This document shows positions 26,472 through 36,010 of a DNA stretch of 64,000 nt, one piece after another. A model generated the notes under the pieces. It was not told the DNA's origin. It was given only the letters and a program-made list of their open reading frames with translations, and made no database searches. A program made the translations under genes and the position numbers. Source of the stretch: Bradyrhizobium sp. OK095 (lineage in GTDB: Bacteria; Pseudomonadota; Alphaproteobacteria; Rhizobiales; Xanthobacteraceae); contig NZ_FOBX01000014.1 in the NCBI RefSeq assembly GCF_900109945.1, forward strand, positions 124,001 through 188,000, written 5' to 3'. Every line of letters begins with the position of its first letter. Positions within the stretch are counted from its first letter, which is position 1.

Positions 26472-27517
26472 CCTCCACTGCTCTCGCCGCAACCCTGTTC
26501 GGCCCCGAAGATCTCCGCATGGTCGAGCATCCGCTCGAGAAGTTGGCCTCCGGCATGGTGCGCATCCGCTTCGGCGCCGGCGGCATCTGCGGCTCGGACA
26601 TGCACTACTTCCGTCATGCCCGCACCGGCGATTTCGTGGTGAAGTCGCCGCTGGTGCTCGGCCACGAGATCTCGGGCGAGGTCGTGGAGATCGCGGGCTC
26701 GGCAGCGAATCTGAAGGTCGGTGATCGCGTCGCCGTCAATCCCTCGCGCTGGTGTGGCCATTGCGTCGCCTGCCGCGAGGGCCGGCCGAACCTCTGTGAA
26801 AACATCTACTTCATGGGATCGGCGTCGAAGACACCGCACATGCAGGGCGGCTTCGCCAATTATTTCGACGCGATCCTGGCACAATGCGTGAAGATTCCGG
26901 ACCACGTATCTTATCAGGCCGCGGCGCTGGCCGAGCCGCTCTCCGTCTGCCTGCACGCGGTCGCGCGCGCCGGTAATATCGAAGGCAAGCGCGGCATCAT
27001 CTTCGGCGCCGGCCCGATCGGCCTGCTGACCATGCTCGCCGCGCGCCGCGCCGGCATGGCTGATGTCACGGTAGCCGACATCGCATCGGCTCCGCTCGCT
27101 TTTGCGACCCGGCTCGGCGCCTCGCATGTCGAGAACGTCGTGGGCGGTGAGGAAGGCTTGAAAGCGCAGGCGGCTGCGCGGCCCTATGACGTCGCATTCG
27201 AGGTTTCGGGCACGGCCGCGGGCCTTGCGAGCGCCATCGGCATCGTCAGGCGCGGTGGCGTGGTGGTGCAGATCGGCAATTTGCCGGGAGGCCAGATTCC
27301 GACACCGGCGAATGCGGTGATGGCCAAGGAGATCGACCTGCGTGGCTCGTTCCGCTTCGGCTTCGAGTTCATGACCGCGGTGGAGCTGATCGGTAACGGC
27401 AGCATCGACGTGCTGTCTTTGGTCACGGCGGAGCGGCCGCTCTCGACCGCGCCGGACGCATTGCGGCTGGCGCTCGACCGCTCGCAGAGCGTCAAGGTCG
27501 TGTTGACCGCGAACTGA
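26468..27517 (+). CDS. Zinc-dependent L-idonate 5-dehydrogenase-like enzyme
   Basis: A 349-residue medium-chain dehydrogenase. Zinc ligands are visible: Cys in GGICGSDMHY, His in GHEISGEV, and the structural-zinc cysteines in CGHCVACREGRPNLC. The NAD loop is at IIFGAGPIGLLT. The pattern GSDMHYF with a short HARTGDF segment resembles L-idonate 5-dehydrogenase. It lies between the TRAP permease and mannonate dehydratase, so it probably acts on idonate or a related aldonate. Other sorbitol/idonate dehydrogenases cannot be excluded. Confidence 0.83.
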   Translation: MTSTALAATLFGPEDLRMVEHPLEKLASGMVRIRFGAGGICGSDMHYFRHARTGDFVVKSPLVLGHEISGEVVEIAGSAANLKVGDRVAVNPSRWCGHCVACREGRPNLCENIYFMGSASKTPHMQGGFANYFDAILAQCVKIPDHVSYQAAALAEPLSVCLHAVARAGNIEGKRGIIFGAGPIGLLTMLAARRAGMADVTVADIASAPLAFATRLGASHVENVVGGEEGLKAQAAARPYDVAFEVSGTAAGLASAIGIVRRGGVVVQIGNLPGGQIPTPANAVMAKEIDLRGSFRFGFEFMTAVELIGNGSIDVLSLVTAERPLSTAPDALRLALDRSQSVKVVLTAN

Positions 27518-27532
27518 TTGGAGAGAATGCCC

Positions 27533-28723
27533 ATGATGCTGGAAGGATGGCGCTGGTACGGGCCGGATGATCCGGTCTCGCTCGACGATGTCAGGCAGGC
27601 CGGCGCGACCGATATCGTCTCGGCGCTACATCAGGTGCCGATCGGCGAAGCCTGGACGCGCAAGGACGTCGAGGAGCGCAAGAATTTCATCGAGAACGGC
27701 CAGCCCGGCCGTTCGCAACTGACCTGGTCGGTGGTGGAATCGATTCCGATCCCCGACGACGTCAAGCGTCTCGGGGGCAAGGCGACGAAGTCCATCGATG
27801 CCTGGATCGCGAGCCTGGAGGCGGTCGCGGCTTCCGGCATCAAGATCATCTGCTACAATTTCATGCCGGTGGTGGACTGGTGCCGCACCGATCTCGAATG
27901 GGAGTTGCCGAACGGCGCCCGCGCGATGCGCTTCGACCAGGATCGCTTTGCGGCGTTCGAGCTGCACATCCTGAAGCGCCCCGCCGCCGTGCAGGAATAT
28001 TCACCCGAGCAGCAGGCGCACGCGAAAAAGCTGTTCGATCAGATGAGCCAGGCGGACATCGACTATCTCATCATGGTGATCGCCAGCGCGTTGCCGGGCT
28101 CGACCACCGAGCCGATGACGATCCCGCAATTCCGGGACCGGTTGGAGACCTATCGCGATATCACGCCAAAAATCCTGCGGCAGCATCTCGCCGAATTTCT
28201 GGGCCGCGTCGCGCCGATCGCCGAGCAGCTCGGCGTCTCGCTGACGCTGCATCCGGACGATCCGCCGCGCGCGCTGTTCGGCCTGCCGCGCATTGCCTCG
28301 ACCGCCGACGACTATCAGGCGCTGTTCGATGCGGTGCCGTCAAAGGCCAACGGTATCTGCCTGTGCACAGGTTCGCTCGGCGCACGCGCGGAGAACAATC
28401 TGCCCGAGATGGCCGAGCGCTTCGGCCCGCGCATTGGGTTTGCCCATCTGCGCGCGACCAAGCGCGAGGCGGGCAGCTTGTCGTTCTACGAGTCCGATCA
28501 TCTCGATGGCGACGTCGACATGATCGCGGTGCTCAAGGCGCTGCTCAAGGAGAACGCGCGGCGCTCGCCCGACAAGCAGATCGTGTTCCGCCCCGACCAC
28601 GGCCACCGCATGCTGGACGATCTCGCCGCCACCAAGCGCACCAATCCCGGCTACACCGCGATCGGCCGCCTCCGCGGTCTCGCCGAGCTGCGAGGTGCGA
28701 TCAGGGCGATCGAGCATCGATAG
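27533..28723 (+). CDS. uxuA: Mannonate dehydratase
   Basis: A 396-residue UxuA enzyme that dehydrates D-mannonate to 2-keto-3-deoxygluconate. The N-terminus MLEGWRWYGPDDPVSL and motifs CYNFMPVVDWCRTDLEW, TLHPDDPPRALFGLPR, CLCTGSLGAR and RPDHGHRMLDD are diagnostic. The metal-binding His and Asp residues lie within the last three. ATG at 27533 is used (the second base context GGAGAG is upstream), with 27536 as an alternative. Confidence 0.95.
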   Translation: MMLEGWRWYGPDDPVSLDDVRQAGATDIVSALHQVPIGEAWTRKDVEERKNFIENGQPGRSQLTWSVVESIPIPDDVKRLGGKATKSIDAWIASLEAVAASGIKIICYNFMPVVDWCRTDLEWELPNGARAMRFDQDRFAAFELHILKRPAAVQEYSPEQQAHAKKLFDQMSQADIDYLIMVIASALPGSTTEPMTIPQFRDRLETYRDITPKILRQHLAEFLGRVAPIAEQLGVSLTLHPDDPPRALFGLPRIASTADDYQALFDAVPSKANGICLCTGSLGARAENNLPEMAERFGPRIGFAHLRATKREAGSLSFYESDHLDGDVDMIAVLKALLKENARRSPDKQIVFRPDHGHRMLDDLAATKRTNPGYTAIGRLRGLAELRGAIRAIEHR

Positions 28724-28728
28724 GGCAG

Positions 28729-28758
28729 CAGGGCCTCCCTAAAGCTGCGAGGGCCCTG
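28729..28758 (+). terminator. Possible terminator after uxuA
   Basis: CAGGGCC (28729-28735) and GGCCCTG (28752-28758) form a 7-base stem with a 16-base loop just after the uxuA stop. There is no T-tract, so it may instead be a weak attenuating hairpin. Confidence 0.35.
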
Positions 28759-28862
28759 GCCGTTGCTCGCAGAGATTGTCTTGGGTTCCTGTGTGTGCCA
28801 GAGTGGCTGCATTGCATTTTGACTGACGCATTGCAGCCACAGGCCATTTATAGGAGCCGAAC

Positions 28863-29768
28863 ATGAGCTTCCTGGTCGAACGTCCGCCCGAGCAATATGA
28901 TCGGGCCGCCTTCTCCGGTTTCAATACATCCAGCACTTTCAACCTCGGTACCGCGCGCGCGATGATGTGGATGTCGCAGCTCGCCTACGAGACGCACGTC
29001 CCCGCGACCATCGACGCTGTTTCCAAGCTCTTGCAGCTCTCCGGCGTAACAGTGTTGAGCAAGCCCGCCAAATCGTCGCTGCCGATGACGGACACCCGAG
29101 GCGTCATCGCCAAACGGGATGATGCGACCATTGTCGCCTTCGCGGGCACAGATCCGCTTCATCTTCTGAACTGGGTCAGCGACTTCACGCTCGGCCGGCC
29201 GCAGGAAGCCGTGCACCAAGGATTCCGCGACGCGGCGGCGGCGGTGTGGAATGACGTGAAGGTGGCGCTCGCGGCCGCGCGGGACAACGGCTCGCCGATC
29301 TTCATCACCGGGCACAGTTTGGGCGCAGCCATCGCGGTGGTTATCGCGGATCTCGCGCGCCAGGAGCTTAAACTGGGCAACGCGCAGATCTATCTGTTCG
29401 GCTGCCCGCGCGTCGGCCGGGCCGACTTCGTCGCGCCTTACAACATCACGTTCGGAGCGACCACCTATCGTTTGGTGCACGGTGCCGACATCGTCCCCAC
29501 GGTGCCGCCGCCACTGCTCGGATTTCATCATGTCGGCGGCTATCTCGGCTGCGCTTCAGGTGCGAAATTCGGCGCGACACCGCCGGCCCCCGGTTCAGAC
29601 GAGCCGATGGCGGAGGCCGGATTGGGAGAGCAGCTCCGCGGCCTCTTCGTCGGCTTCTCACAGAATGCGCGGAAGGATACGCTCGGCGCGCTTACCGTGG
29701 CCCTGCCGCCGGGGATCGGCGATCATCTGCCCGATCGTTACTGCGCCGCGCTGACGCCCGCTCAATAG
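28863..29768 (+). CDS. Class 3 lipase family protein
   Basis: A 301-residue alpha/beta hydrolase of the fungal-type class 3 lipase family. The nucleophile elbow is GHSLGAA (FITGHSLGAAIAVV, about residue 150), and the Asp candidate is in the VHGADIVPTVPP segment. The final His is likely in GDHLPDRY. There is no clear signal peptide, so location is uncertain. It is read alone and converges with the LysR gene, overlapping it by 7 bases. Confidence 0.82.
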   Translation: MSFLVERPPEQYDRAAFSGFNTSSTFNLGTARAMMWMSQLAYETHVPATIDAVSKLLQLSGVTVLSKPAKSSLPMTDTRGVIAKRDDATIVAFAGTDPLHLLNWVSDFTLGRPQEAVHQGFRDAAAAVWNDVKVALAAARDNGSPIFITGHSLGAAIAVVIADLARQELKLGNAQIYLFGCPRVGRADFVAPYNITFGATTYRLVHGADIVPTVPPPLLGFHHVGGYLGCASGAKFGATPPAPGSDEPMAEAGLGEQLRGLFVGFSQNARKDTLGALTVALPPGIGDHLPDRYCAALTPAQ

Positions 29769-30700
29769 CAGGCGGCCATCGCGCCGAGTTTCGGATAGAG
29801 CTTGTCGATCGCGGCGATCTCGCTTCGCATCTGCGCGATGATCCAGTCGCGGATCTCGGTGGCGATCGGGCGCATCGGCCGGTTGCGCGGCGGCAGGAAT
29901 TCGCAGATGCGGCGCGTGGTGGTGAACGTATCGGAGGCCGGCACCAGCGCGCCTGTCAGCAACCAGTGCGAGGCGACCGTCAGCCAGCCGAGCGCGATGC
30001 CCTGGCCGAGGAGTGCTGCCTGCATCACGACGGCATAATCGGTGAAGCTCAGCGCCTTTGCCGCGCCGCGGCGGCCGGTGAGCAGCGATGCGTAATCCGC
30101 GGCCCAGTCGCCGGGCGTCTCGGCCAGGCGGATGATGGTGTTGCTCTCAGTGGGATCGGTCGCGCCGAGATAGCCGGGGCTGCACATCGGCAGCATCACT
30201 TCCCTCATCACCAGCGTGCCGCCGGACGACGGCTCGTCGCGATCGCGAAAACGCATGCCGAGATCGACATTCTCCACCGGCCCGCGCAACGCGCCGGAGA
30301 TCAGCTGGAAGCGCAAATCGACTTGCGGAAATTGTTTCTGCAGCTTGTCGATGCGCGGCATCAGCCAATGCGTGGTGAAGGCGGAGGAGACCGACAGCGT
30401 CACCGTTTCGGTGCCCTTGCGCCGCCGCTCGATCTCGACGAGCCCACTCTCGATGCTGCGAAAGCCTTCGAGCACGCGGCGATAAAGCAATTCGCCTTCC
30501 TCGGTGAGCACCGCGCGGCCTGCCTTGCGATCGAACAGGCGGACGCCGAGATGCTCCTCGAACTGGCCGAGCATCCGGCTCACTGCCGGCTGCGTGACGT
30601 TCAGTTCGGCGGCGGCCGCGGTGAAGCTGCCATTGCGCGCCGCTGCGTCAAAGACGAACAGGGCGTTACTGGAGGGCAGCATCCGGCGCAGCTCAGGCAT
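29762..30700 (-). CDS. LysR-family transcriptional regulator
   Basis: A 312-residue LysR regulator, resembling the GcvA group. The N-terminal helix-turn-helix is clear (NALFVFDAAARNGSFTAAAAELNVTQPAVSRMLGQFEEHLG). The effector domain follows. It is divergent from the polyamine-type ABC operon, so it probably controls that operon. A T-N11-A palindrome overlaps its start codon, suggesting autoregulation. Confidence 0.87.
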   Translation of the reverse strand: MPELRRMLPSSNALFVFDAAARNGSFTAAAAELNVTQPAVSRMLGQFEEHLGVRLFDRKAGRAVLTEEGELLYRRVLEGFRSIESGLVEIERRRKGTETVTLSVSSAFTTHWLMPRIDKLQKQFPQVDLRFQLISGALRGPVENVDLGMRFRDRDEPSSGGTLVMREVMLPMCSPGYLGATDPTESNTIIRLAETPGDWAADYASLLTGRRGAAKALSFTDYAVVMQAALLGQGIALGWLTVASHWLLTGALVPASDTFTTTRRICEFLPPRNRPMRPIATEIRDWIIAQMRSEIAAIDKLYPKLGAMAACY

Positions 30701-30714
30701 AACGCCATGTTATG
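30698..30714. promoter_or_regulatory. Candidate LysR box overlapping the LysR start
   Basis: CATAAC and GTTATG flank a 5-base spacer. The inner part fits the LysR T-N11-A inverted-repeat pattern. The left arm includes the LysR start codon. A second palindrome, GGCAATTGCC, lies at 30731-30740 within the divergent promoter region. Both are candidates for regulator binding. Confidence 0.45.
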
Positions 30715-30905
30715 GGCGCGGTGAGAATTTGGCAATTGCCGGATTTTGCCAAGTCTGGTGTCATTGGCATGACAGCCTAAATGCAGGGCTTGCGAGCGAA
30801 GATTTGGTGCGGCGCACGCTGCACCTCTGAATGCTTCAATACCCTGTCTATAAAGCAGGCTTATGGCGCGCAGTGAGGCACGCCAGGACATGGCGGGGTC
30901 GATCG

Positions 30906-31988
30906 TTGGACAAACGAGCGGAAAGCGTCGAGATCAGGTCGGCCAGCAAGGCCTACGGCGCCGTTCGCGCCCTCGACGACGTGTCCCTCAATGTCGGCGC
31001 CGGCGAGTTCGTCTCGCTGCTCGGTCCCTCCGGCTCCGGCAAGACCACGTTGCTCGGAATATTGGGCGGCTTCATTCTGCCGACGTCAGGCACAATTCTC
31101 TTCGGCGGCCGCGACGTCACTTACATGCCGCCGCACAAGCGCGACATCGGCGTCGTGTTCCAGAACTACGCGCTGTTCCCGCATATGAGCGTCGGCGAGA
31201 ACGTTGCCTTTCCCTTGCGCGCGCGCCGCCTGCCGAAAGCTGTCTGGCCCGACAAGGTGCGGGCCGCGCTGGCGATGGTCGGGCTTGCCGGCTATGAGGA
31301 ACGCGGCATCGCGCAACTCTCCGGCGGCCAGCGCCAGCGCGTGGCTCTTGCGCGCGCCATGATCTTCGAGCCGCGCCTGATCCTGATGGACGAGCCGCTC
31401 TCCGCGCTCGACAAGCAGCTGCGCGAATCCATGCAGATCGAGCTGCGGGCGCTGCACCGGCGCATCGGCGCCACCATCATCTACGTCACCCATGACCAGC
31501 GCGAGGCGCTGACCATGAGCGACCGCGTCGCCGTGATGAAGGACGGCCGCCTGATCCAGATCGACGCGCCCGAGCGCCTGCACGATCATCCCGCGGACTC
31601 CTTTGTCGCCAGTTTTATTGGCGAAGCCACGATGTTGCCGGTCCGCCGCGTCGATGCCTCCAGCGTCGCGCTTGGCAATGCCCTGTTGCGCAGCGCCCGC
31701 GCCATTCCCGATGGCGATGCGCTGATGCTCGCCGTGCACAGCGAAAAACTCTTGATCGACGACGGCGCGCAGGATGCCGCCTGCAACCGGCTGACCGGGA
31801 CGGTCACCGACATCGTCTATCAGGGCGAGAGCCTTCGCATTTTCCTGGCGCTTGCGGATGGCATCGCGCTCAGCCTGCGCCAGCCGGCCTATCACCAGGC
31901 GTACCAGCGTATCCCGCCGCTCGGCGGCAGCCTCACCGTCACCCTTCACCCCGAGGACACCATCGTCGTGCCCAGGGGCAGCGACTAG
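30906..31988 (+). CDS. potA: Polyamine-type ABC transporter ATPase
   Basis: A 360-residue ATP-binding subunit. Walker A (GPSGSGKTT), the Q-loop (VFQNYALFPHM), the signature (LSGGQRQRVALARA), Walker B (RLILMDEPLSALD) and the H-loop (YVTHDQREALTMSD) are all present. A C-terminal TOBE-like regulatory domain follows, as in PotA. I favour a TTG start at 30906, since no ATG lies in frame near it, though a longer frame begins at 30831. It is the first gene of the operon and acts with the substrate-binding protein and permeases further on. Confidence 0.85.
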   Translation: MDKRAESVEIRSASKAYGAVRALDDVSLNVGAGEFVSLLGPSGSGKTTLLGILGGFILPTSGTILFGGRDVTYMPPHKRDIGVVFQNYALFPHMSVGENVAFPLRARRLPKAVWPDKVRAALAMVGLAGYEERGIAQLSGGQRQRVALARAMIFEPRLILMDEPLSALDKQLRESMQIELRALHRRIGATIIYVTHDQREALTMSDRVAVMKDGRLIQIDAPERLHDHPADSFVASFIGEATMLPVRRVDASSVALGNALLRSARAIPDGDALMLAVHSEKLLIDDGAQDAACNRLTGTVTDIVYQGESLRIFLALADGIALSLRQPAYHQAYQRIPPLGGSLTVTLHPEDTIVVPRGSD

Positions 31989-32021
31989 CCTCCAGCCTTG
32001 TCCAAACCGAGAGAAGAAAAA

Positions 32022-32738
32022 ATGTCGTCAGCAGCCTCGTTCAGCAATTTCAAGGTTCTCACCTTCGACGTCGTCGGCACCTTGATCGATTTCGAGACCG
32101 GCGTGCTCTCCGCGGTGCGCAGGATCTCGGGCAAGACGCCGGCCGAGCTCAGCGACGACAAGATTTTTGAATCCTACAAGCGTGGCCGCGACGCGCATTA
32201 CGAGCGCTCGAGCGAGGTGATGTTCCACGTCTATCGCTATCTCGCCAAGGAGCTCGGACTGGCGTCTGACGATGCATCCTGCGACGTATTCCAGCTCGCC
32301 GTGCTGCGCTGGGGGCCCTTTGCGGATTCTGTCGAGGCGCTGAAGCGGCTGCGCACGAAGTTTCGCCTGGTTGCGATGACCAATGCCGATCGCGTCGCGC
32401 TGTCTTGCTATGCGCATGCGCTCGGCAATCCCTTCGACGACACCGTCTGCGCCGACGATACTGGCGTGGCAAAACCCAATCCGGAATTCTTCGCCTACAA
32501 CAAGGGCCGCCAGTCGGCCTTCGGCTACAAGCAGTCCGACATCCTGCACGTCGCGCAGAGCCAGTACCACGACATCGGGATCGCACGAAAACTCGGCTAC
32601 AAGGTGTGCTGGATCGAGCGCCGCCAGGGCATCGCCGGTTTTGGCGGCACGCCGATGGTCGAGACGCTGACAAAACCGGACTTCCATTTCCCGACGCTGA
32701 AGGCGCTCGCCGACGCGGCCATCGGCCCGGCGGCGTAA
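32022..32738 (+). CDS. HAD hydrolase, haloacid dehalogenase type II-like
   Basis: A 238-residue HAD protein. The first motif is LTFDVVGTLIDF, with the nucleophile Asp at about residue 14. Other motifs include MTNADR and later a KPNPEFF segment. It resembles type II haloacid dehalogenases, yet its neighbours handle polyamines, so the substrate is uncertain. The ATG at 32022 follows GAGAAGAAAA. Operon position is between the ABC ATPase and the FAD enzyme. Confidence 0.83.
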   Translation: MSSAASFSNFKVLTFDVVGTLIDFETGVLSAVRRISGKTPAELSDDKIFESYKRGRDAHYERSSEVMFHVYRYLAKELGLASDDASCDVFQLAVLRWGPFADSVEALKRLRTKFRLVAMTNADRVALSCYAHALGNPFDDTVCADDTGVAKPNPEFFAYNKGRQSAFGYKQSDILHVAQSQYHDIGIARKLGYKVCWIERRQGIAGFGGTPMVETLTKPDFHFPTLKALADAAIGPAA

Positions 32739-32754
32739 GTTTGTGAGCGGCGGT

Positions 32755-34062
32755 ATGACACGGGACTGGAGCGCGCTGCCATCGGCCAACTCGCTGTGGG
32801 AAGCCACAGCCGAGCCGGCGCGCGACTTTCCCGTGCTGTCGGGCGAGCAACAGGCGGATGTGGTGATCATCGGTGCGGGCTATACGGGCCTGTCCGCGGC
32901 GCACCACATCGCCAAGAGCGGGCTCGCGCCAATCGTGCTCGAAGCCAACCGCCCAGGCTGGGGCGCGAGCGGCCGCAATGGCGGCGTGATCACCGCAAAA
33001 TTTCGCCTCTCGTTTCGCGAGATCGACGCTACGCATGGCCGCGCCATGGCGCGGCGCATGTACGAGATCGCGCATGAATCGACCGACATCGTCGAGGAAC
33101 TGGTCTCCGAATTCGGCATCACCAGCGCCGCGTTGACCCGCGTCGGCCAGGTCAAGGCCGCGCATAACGAGACGACGCTGAAGGCCGCGATCGACGAAGC
33201 GAGCTGGATGAAGCGTGAGATGGGCGATGCGGAGGTCCGCATCCTCGACAAGGGGCAAGTGCGTGACGAGACCGGCTCCGACATCTTCGTCGGCGGCGTG
33301 CTCAATCCCGGCTCGGGCGGCATCCATCCGCTCAACTATCTGCGCGGCCTCGCCGACGGCGTGGCGCGCCGCGGCGTTCCGATTTTTCAGGAGTCGCCGG
33401 TGGTGAGGCTGCGGCGCGAAAAGGACGGCATCGTCGCGGAGACGCCGCAAGGCGCGGTGCGCGCCAAGCAGGCGATCATCGCTACCAACAGCTATTCCGA
33501 TCTGACCGATGCGACCGCGCAGATGCAGCGCACGCTGATCCCGTTCCGCAGCGCCATCATCGCCACCGACCAGCTGCCGCGCAATCTCGCGGGACAGCTG
33601 ATGCCGACGGGGCGTAGCTACACCGAGACCAAGCGCATGATGCGCTGGTTCCGCATGGTCGACAACCGCGTGATCTTTGGCGGCCGTGGCGCGTTCGGCA
33701 AGCAGGATTCGCAAGCCGCCTTCGATGCGTTGCGCAAGGCGATGGTCGGCATCTTTCCGGACCTCGCTGATGTCCCGCTCGCCTACAAATGGTCGGGCCT
33801 GGTCGGCATGACGCTGGATTCGGTACCACATATCGGTCGGCTCGACGACCGCACGCTAGTCTCGATGGGCTACAACGGCGCCGGCGTTGCGATGTCGAGC
33901 CTGATGGGCCGCTATCTCGCCGCCTTCGTGCGCGGCGAGATGCCCGATGTCGGGCTGCTCGATATCAGGCGCATGAAGGCGATCCCATTCTATCCGCTGC
34001 GCGAGCCGGCCGTGCGCATGGTCGCCGGCTGGTACCAGTTTCTCGATGCGATCGGTCAGTGA
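32755..34062 (+). CDS. FAD-dependent amine oxidase-like enzyme (PuuB/DAO type)
   Basis: A 435-residue D-amino-acid-oxidase family flavoprotein. The FAD Rossmann loop is DVVIIGAGYTGLSAAHH (near residue 35). The sequence NRPGWGASGRNGG and a late segment GYNGAGVAMSSLMGR match the gamma-glutamylputrescine oxidase (PuuB) subgroup. It probably oxidises an amine taken up by the adjacent ABC system. A GTG at 32743 is an alternative start. It is followed 20 bases later by the substrate-binding gene. Confidence 0.87.
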   Translation: MTRDWSALPSANSLWEATAEPARDFPVLSGEQQADVVIIGAGYTGLSAAHHIAKSGLAPIVLEANRPGWGASGRNGGVITAKFRLSFREIDATHGRAMARRMYEIAHESTDIVEELVSEFGITSAALTRVGQVKAAHNETTLKAAIDEASWMKREMGDAEVRILDKGQVRDETGSDIFVGGVLNPGSGGIHPLNYLRGLADGVARRGVPIFQESPVVRLRREKDGIVAETPQGAVRAKQAIIATNSYSDLTDATAQMQRTLIPFRSAIIATDQLPRNLAGQLMPTGRSYTETKRMMRWFRMVDNRVIFGGRGAFGKQDSQAAFDALRKAMVGIFPDLADVPLAYKWSGLVGMTLDSVPHIGRLDDRTLVSMGYNGAGVAMSSLMGRYLAAFVRGEMPDVGLLDIRRMKAIPFYPLREPAVRMVAGWYQFLDAIGQ

Positions 34063-34082
34063 TTTACTTGGAGGAGGCGAGG

Positions 34083-35129
34083 ATGACGATGAGACAGCAC
34101 TTTGGATTGGGCTGCGCGCTGCTGGGCGCAATCGGTTTTACCACCGCGGCCGGCGCCGCCGAGCAGATCACCTTCGTCTCGCAAGGCGGCGCCTATCAGG
34201 CGGCGCAGACGGTGGCGATCCTCGATCCTTCCGCCAAGAAGCTCGGCATCACCATCAACCAGGACTCCATTCCCGACGCCTGGCCCGCGATCAAGACCCA
34301 GGTCGGCAGCGGCAAGCCGATCTGGGATGTCGTCGATACGCCCACCGGCAACTGCCTGCGGGGCGGCGAGCAGGGGCTGATGGAGAAGCTCGACTTCTCG
34401 AAGATTCCAAACGGCGCGGCGATGCCGGAGGCCTATCGCAGTCCCTATTCGGTATCCTACGAGTTCTATTCCAGCGTGCTGTCCTACAGCCAGAAGACGT
34501 TCCCGAAGGATGCGCCGAACAGCTGGGCGGATTTCTGGGACGTGAAGAAATTCCCCGGCCGCCGCGCCCTGCGCAACCACCCGTTCGCCACGCTCGAGGC
34601 CGCATTGATGGCCGACGGCGTCGCGCCCGACAAGCTCTATCCGCTCGACGTCGACCGCGCCTTCAAGAAACTGGAAGAGATCAAGCCGAGCATTACGGTG
34701 TGGTGGACATCAGGCGCGCAGTCGGCGCAGCTATTGAATGACGGCGAGGTTGACATGGAGATGGCCTGGAACGGCCGCGTCAGCGCGGTCGCCAAGGAAG
34801 GCGCCAAGGTTGCCTTCACCTACAACCAGGGCATCTTGCAGAGCACCTCGCTCTGCATCCTCAAGGGCGCGCCGAATCTCGACGCCGCCGTGAAATTCCT
34901 CAACGAGGCCGTTGATCCCGTGCACCAGGCCAATCTGCCGCTCAACATCGATTACGGCCCGGGCAATCCCAAGGCGTTCGAGACCAGCGTGATCAAGCCC
35001 GAGCGCGCCGCGCAATTGCCGAGCGAGCCCGCGAACGCATCGAAGCAGGCGCTGATGTCCTACGCCTGGTGGTCCTCGCCCGCGGGCGAAGCCGCCGAGA
35101 AGCGTTGGGCGTCCTTCATGCAGAAGTGA
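34083..35129 (+). CDS. potD: Polyamine-type ABC transporter substrate-binding protein
   Basis: A 348-residue exported protein. A signal peptide (about 1-24) precedes EQITFVSQGGAYQAAQTVAIL, a segment typical of PotD and related binding proteins. The ATG follows GGAGGAGGCGAGG. Its place with two permeases and an ATPase supports a complete importer for spermidine, putrescine or a related cation. The ligand pocket cannot be read from sequence alone. Confidence 0.88.
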   Translation: MTMRQHFGLGCALLGAIGFTTAAGAAEQITFVSQGGAYQAAQTVAILDPSAKKLGITINQDSIPDAWPAIKTQVGSGKPIWDVVDTPTGNCLRGGEQGLMEKLDFSKIPNGAAMPEAYRSPYSVSYEFYSSVLSYSQKTFPKDAPNSWADFWDVKKFPGRRALRNHPFATLEAALMADGVAPDKLYPLDVDRAFKKLEEIKPSITVWWTSGAQSAQLLNDGEVDMEMAWNGRVSAVAKEGAKVAFTYNQGILQSTSLCILKGAPNLDAAVKFLNEAVDPVHQANLPLNIDYGPGNPKAFETSVIKPERAAQLPSEPANASKQALMSYAWWSSPAGEAAEKRWASFMQK

Positions 35130-35152
35130 GCGAGGCAGCGTTGACGACATCA

Positions 35153-36010
35153 ATGTCCGATCCATCGCAAAAGCATCAGCGCCGCGAGCACGGCCTGATG
35201 CTGGCATTGGTGTCGCCGGCGCTGCTCGTGATTCTCCTGCTGATCGTGCTGCCGGTCGGCTGGCTGGCCTGGCAGTCGATCTACCATGACGGTTTTACGC
35301 TGGAGAATTATCGCCGGGTCTTCACCGAAGACATCTACTGGCGCAGCTTTGCGCTGACCTTCGAGATCAGCCTCGCGGTGACAATCATTGCGCTGCTGCT
35401 CGGTTATCCCGTGGCTTATCTCGCCAATTCGTTGCCGAAAGGCTGGAGCATCCTCATCCTCTCACTGGTGGTGCTGCCGTTCTGGACCAGCGTGCTGGTG
35501 CGTGCCTATGCCTGGCTGGCGCTGCTCCAGCGCACCGGCGTGATCAATCAATTCCTGCGCTATCTTGACGTGATCAGCGAGCCGCTCGCGCTGGTCCACA
35601 ACACCTTCGGCACGGTGGTGGCGACCGTGCACATCCTGCTGCCGTTCATGGTGCTGCCGCTCTACGCCACCATGCAAAAGATCCCCGGCGACCTCATGCT
35701 GGCCGGCGCCAGCCTGGGCGCGAGCCCGTCGCTGACCTTTGTTCGTGTCTTCCTGCCGCTGTCGCTGCCGGGCGTGCTCGCCGGCTGTACCATGGTGTTC
35801 GTGCTCTGCCTCGGCTTCTACATCACGCCGGAGCTGCTCGGCGGCGGTCGCACCGTGATGGTGTCGATGCTGGTGAGCCGCAATGTCGAGCTCTACAACC
35901 AGTTTGGTGCCGCGAGCGCGGTGGCGGTGGTGCTGCTGGCCAGCGTGCTGTTGATCTTCTTTGTCGTCAGCCGCGTCATCTCGCTCGATCGCATCCTGGG
36001 GCAGAAATGA
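35153..36010 (+). CDS. potB: Polyamine-type ABC transporter permease (PotB)
   Basis: A 285-residue permease with about six membrane segments. The EAA loop is near GASLGASPSLTFVRVFLPLSLPG. The ATG at 35153 is used, although an in-frame GTG at 35126 overlapping the previous stop and a TTG at 35141 are possible. It is the first permease of the pair and overlaps the second by 4 bases. Confidence 0.88.
   Translation: MSDPSQKHQRREHGLMLALVSPALLVILLLIVLPVGWLAWQSIYHDGFTLENYRRVFTEDIYWRSFALTFEISLAVTIIALLLGYPVAYLANSLPKGWSILILSLVVLPFWTSVLVRAYAWLALLQRTGVINQFLRYLDVISEPLALVHNTFGTVVATVHILLPFMVLPLYATMQKIPGDLMLAGASLGASPSLTFVRVFLPLSLPGVLAGCTMVFVLCLGFYITPELLGGGRTVMVSMLVSRNVELYNQFGAASAVAVVLLASVLLIFFVVSRVISLDRILGQK

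Noticed and set aside
24921..26492. 523-codon minus-strand open frame
   Set aside because: It is antisense to DctM and made almost entirely of charged residues. DctM has an intact signature and membrane pattern.
32149..33831. 560-codon minus-strand open frame
   Set aside because: Antisense to the HAD and flavoprotein genes, both of which have intact motifs.
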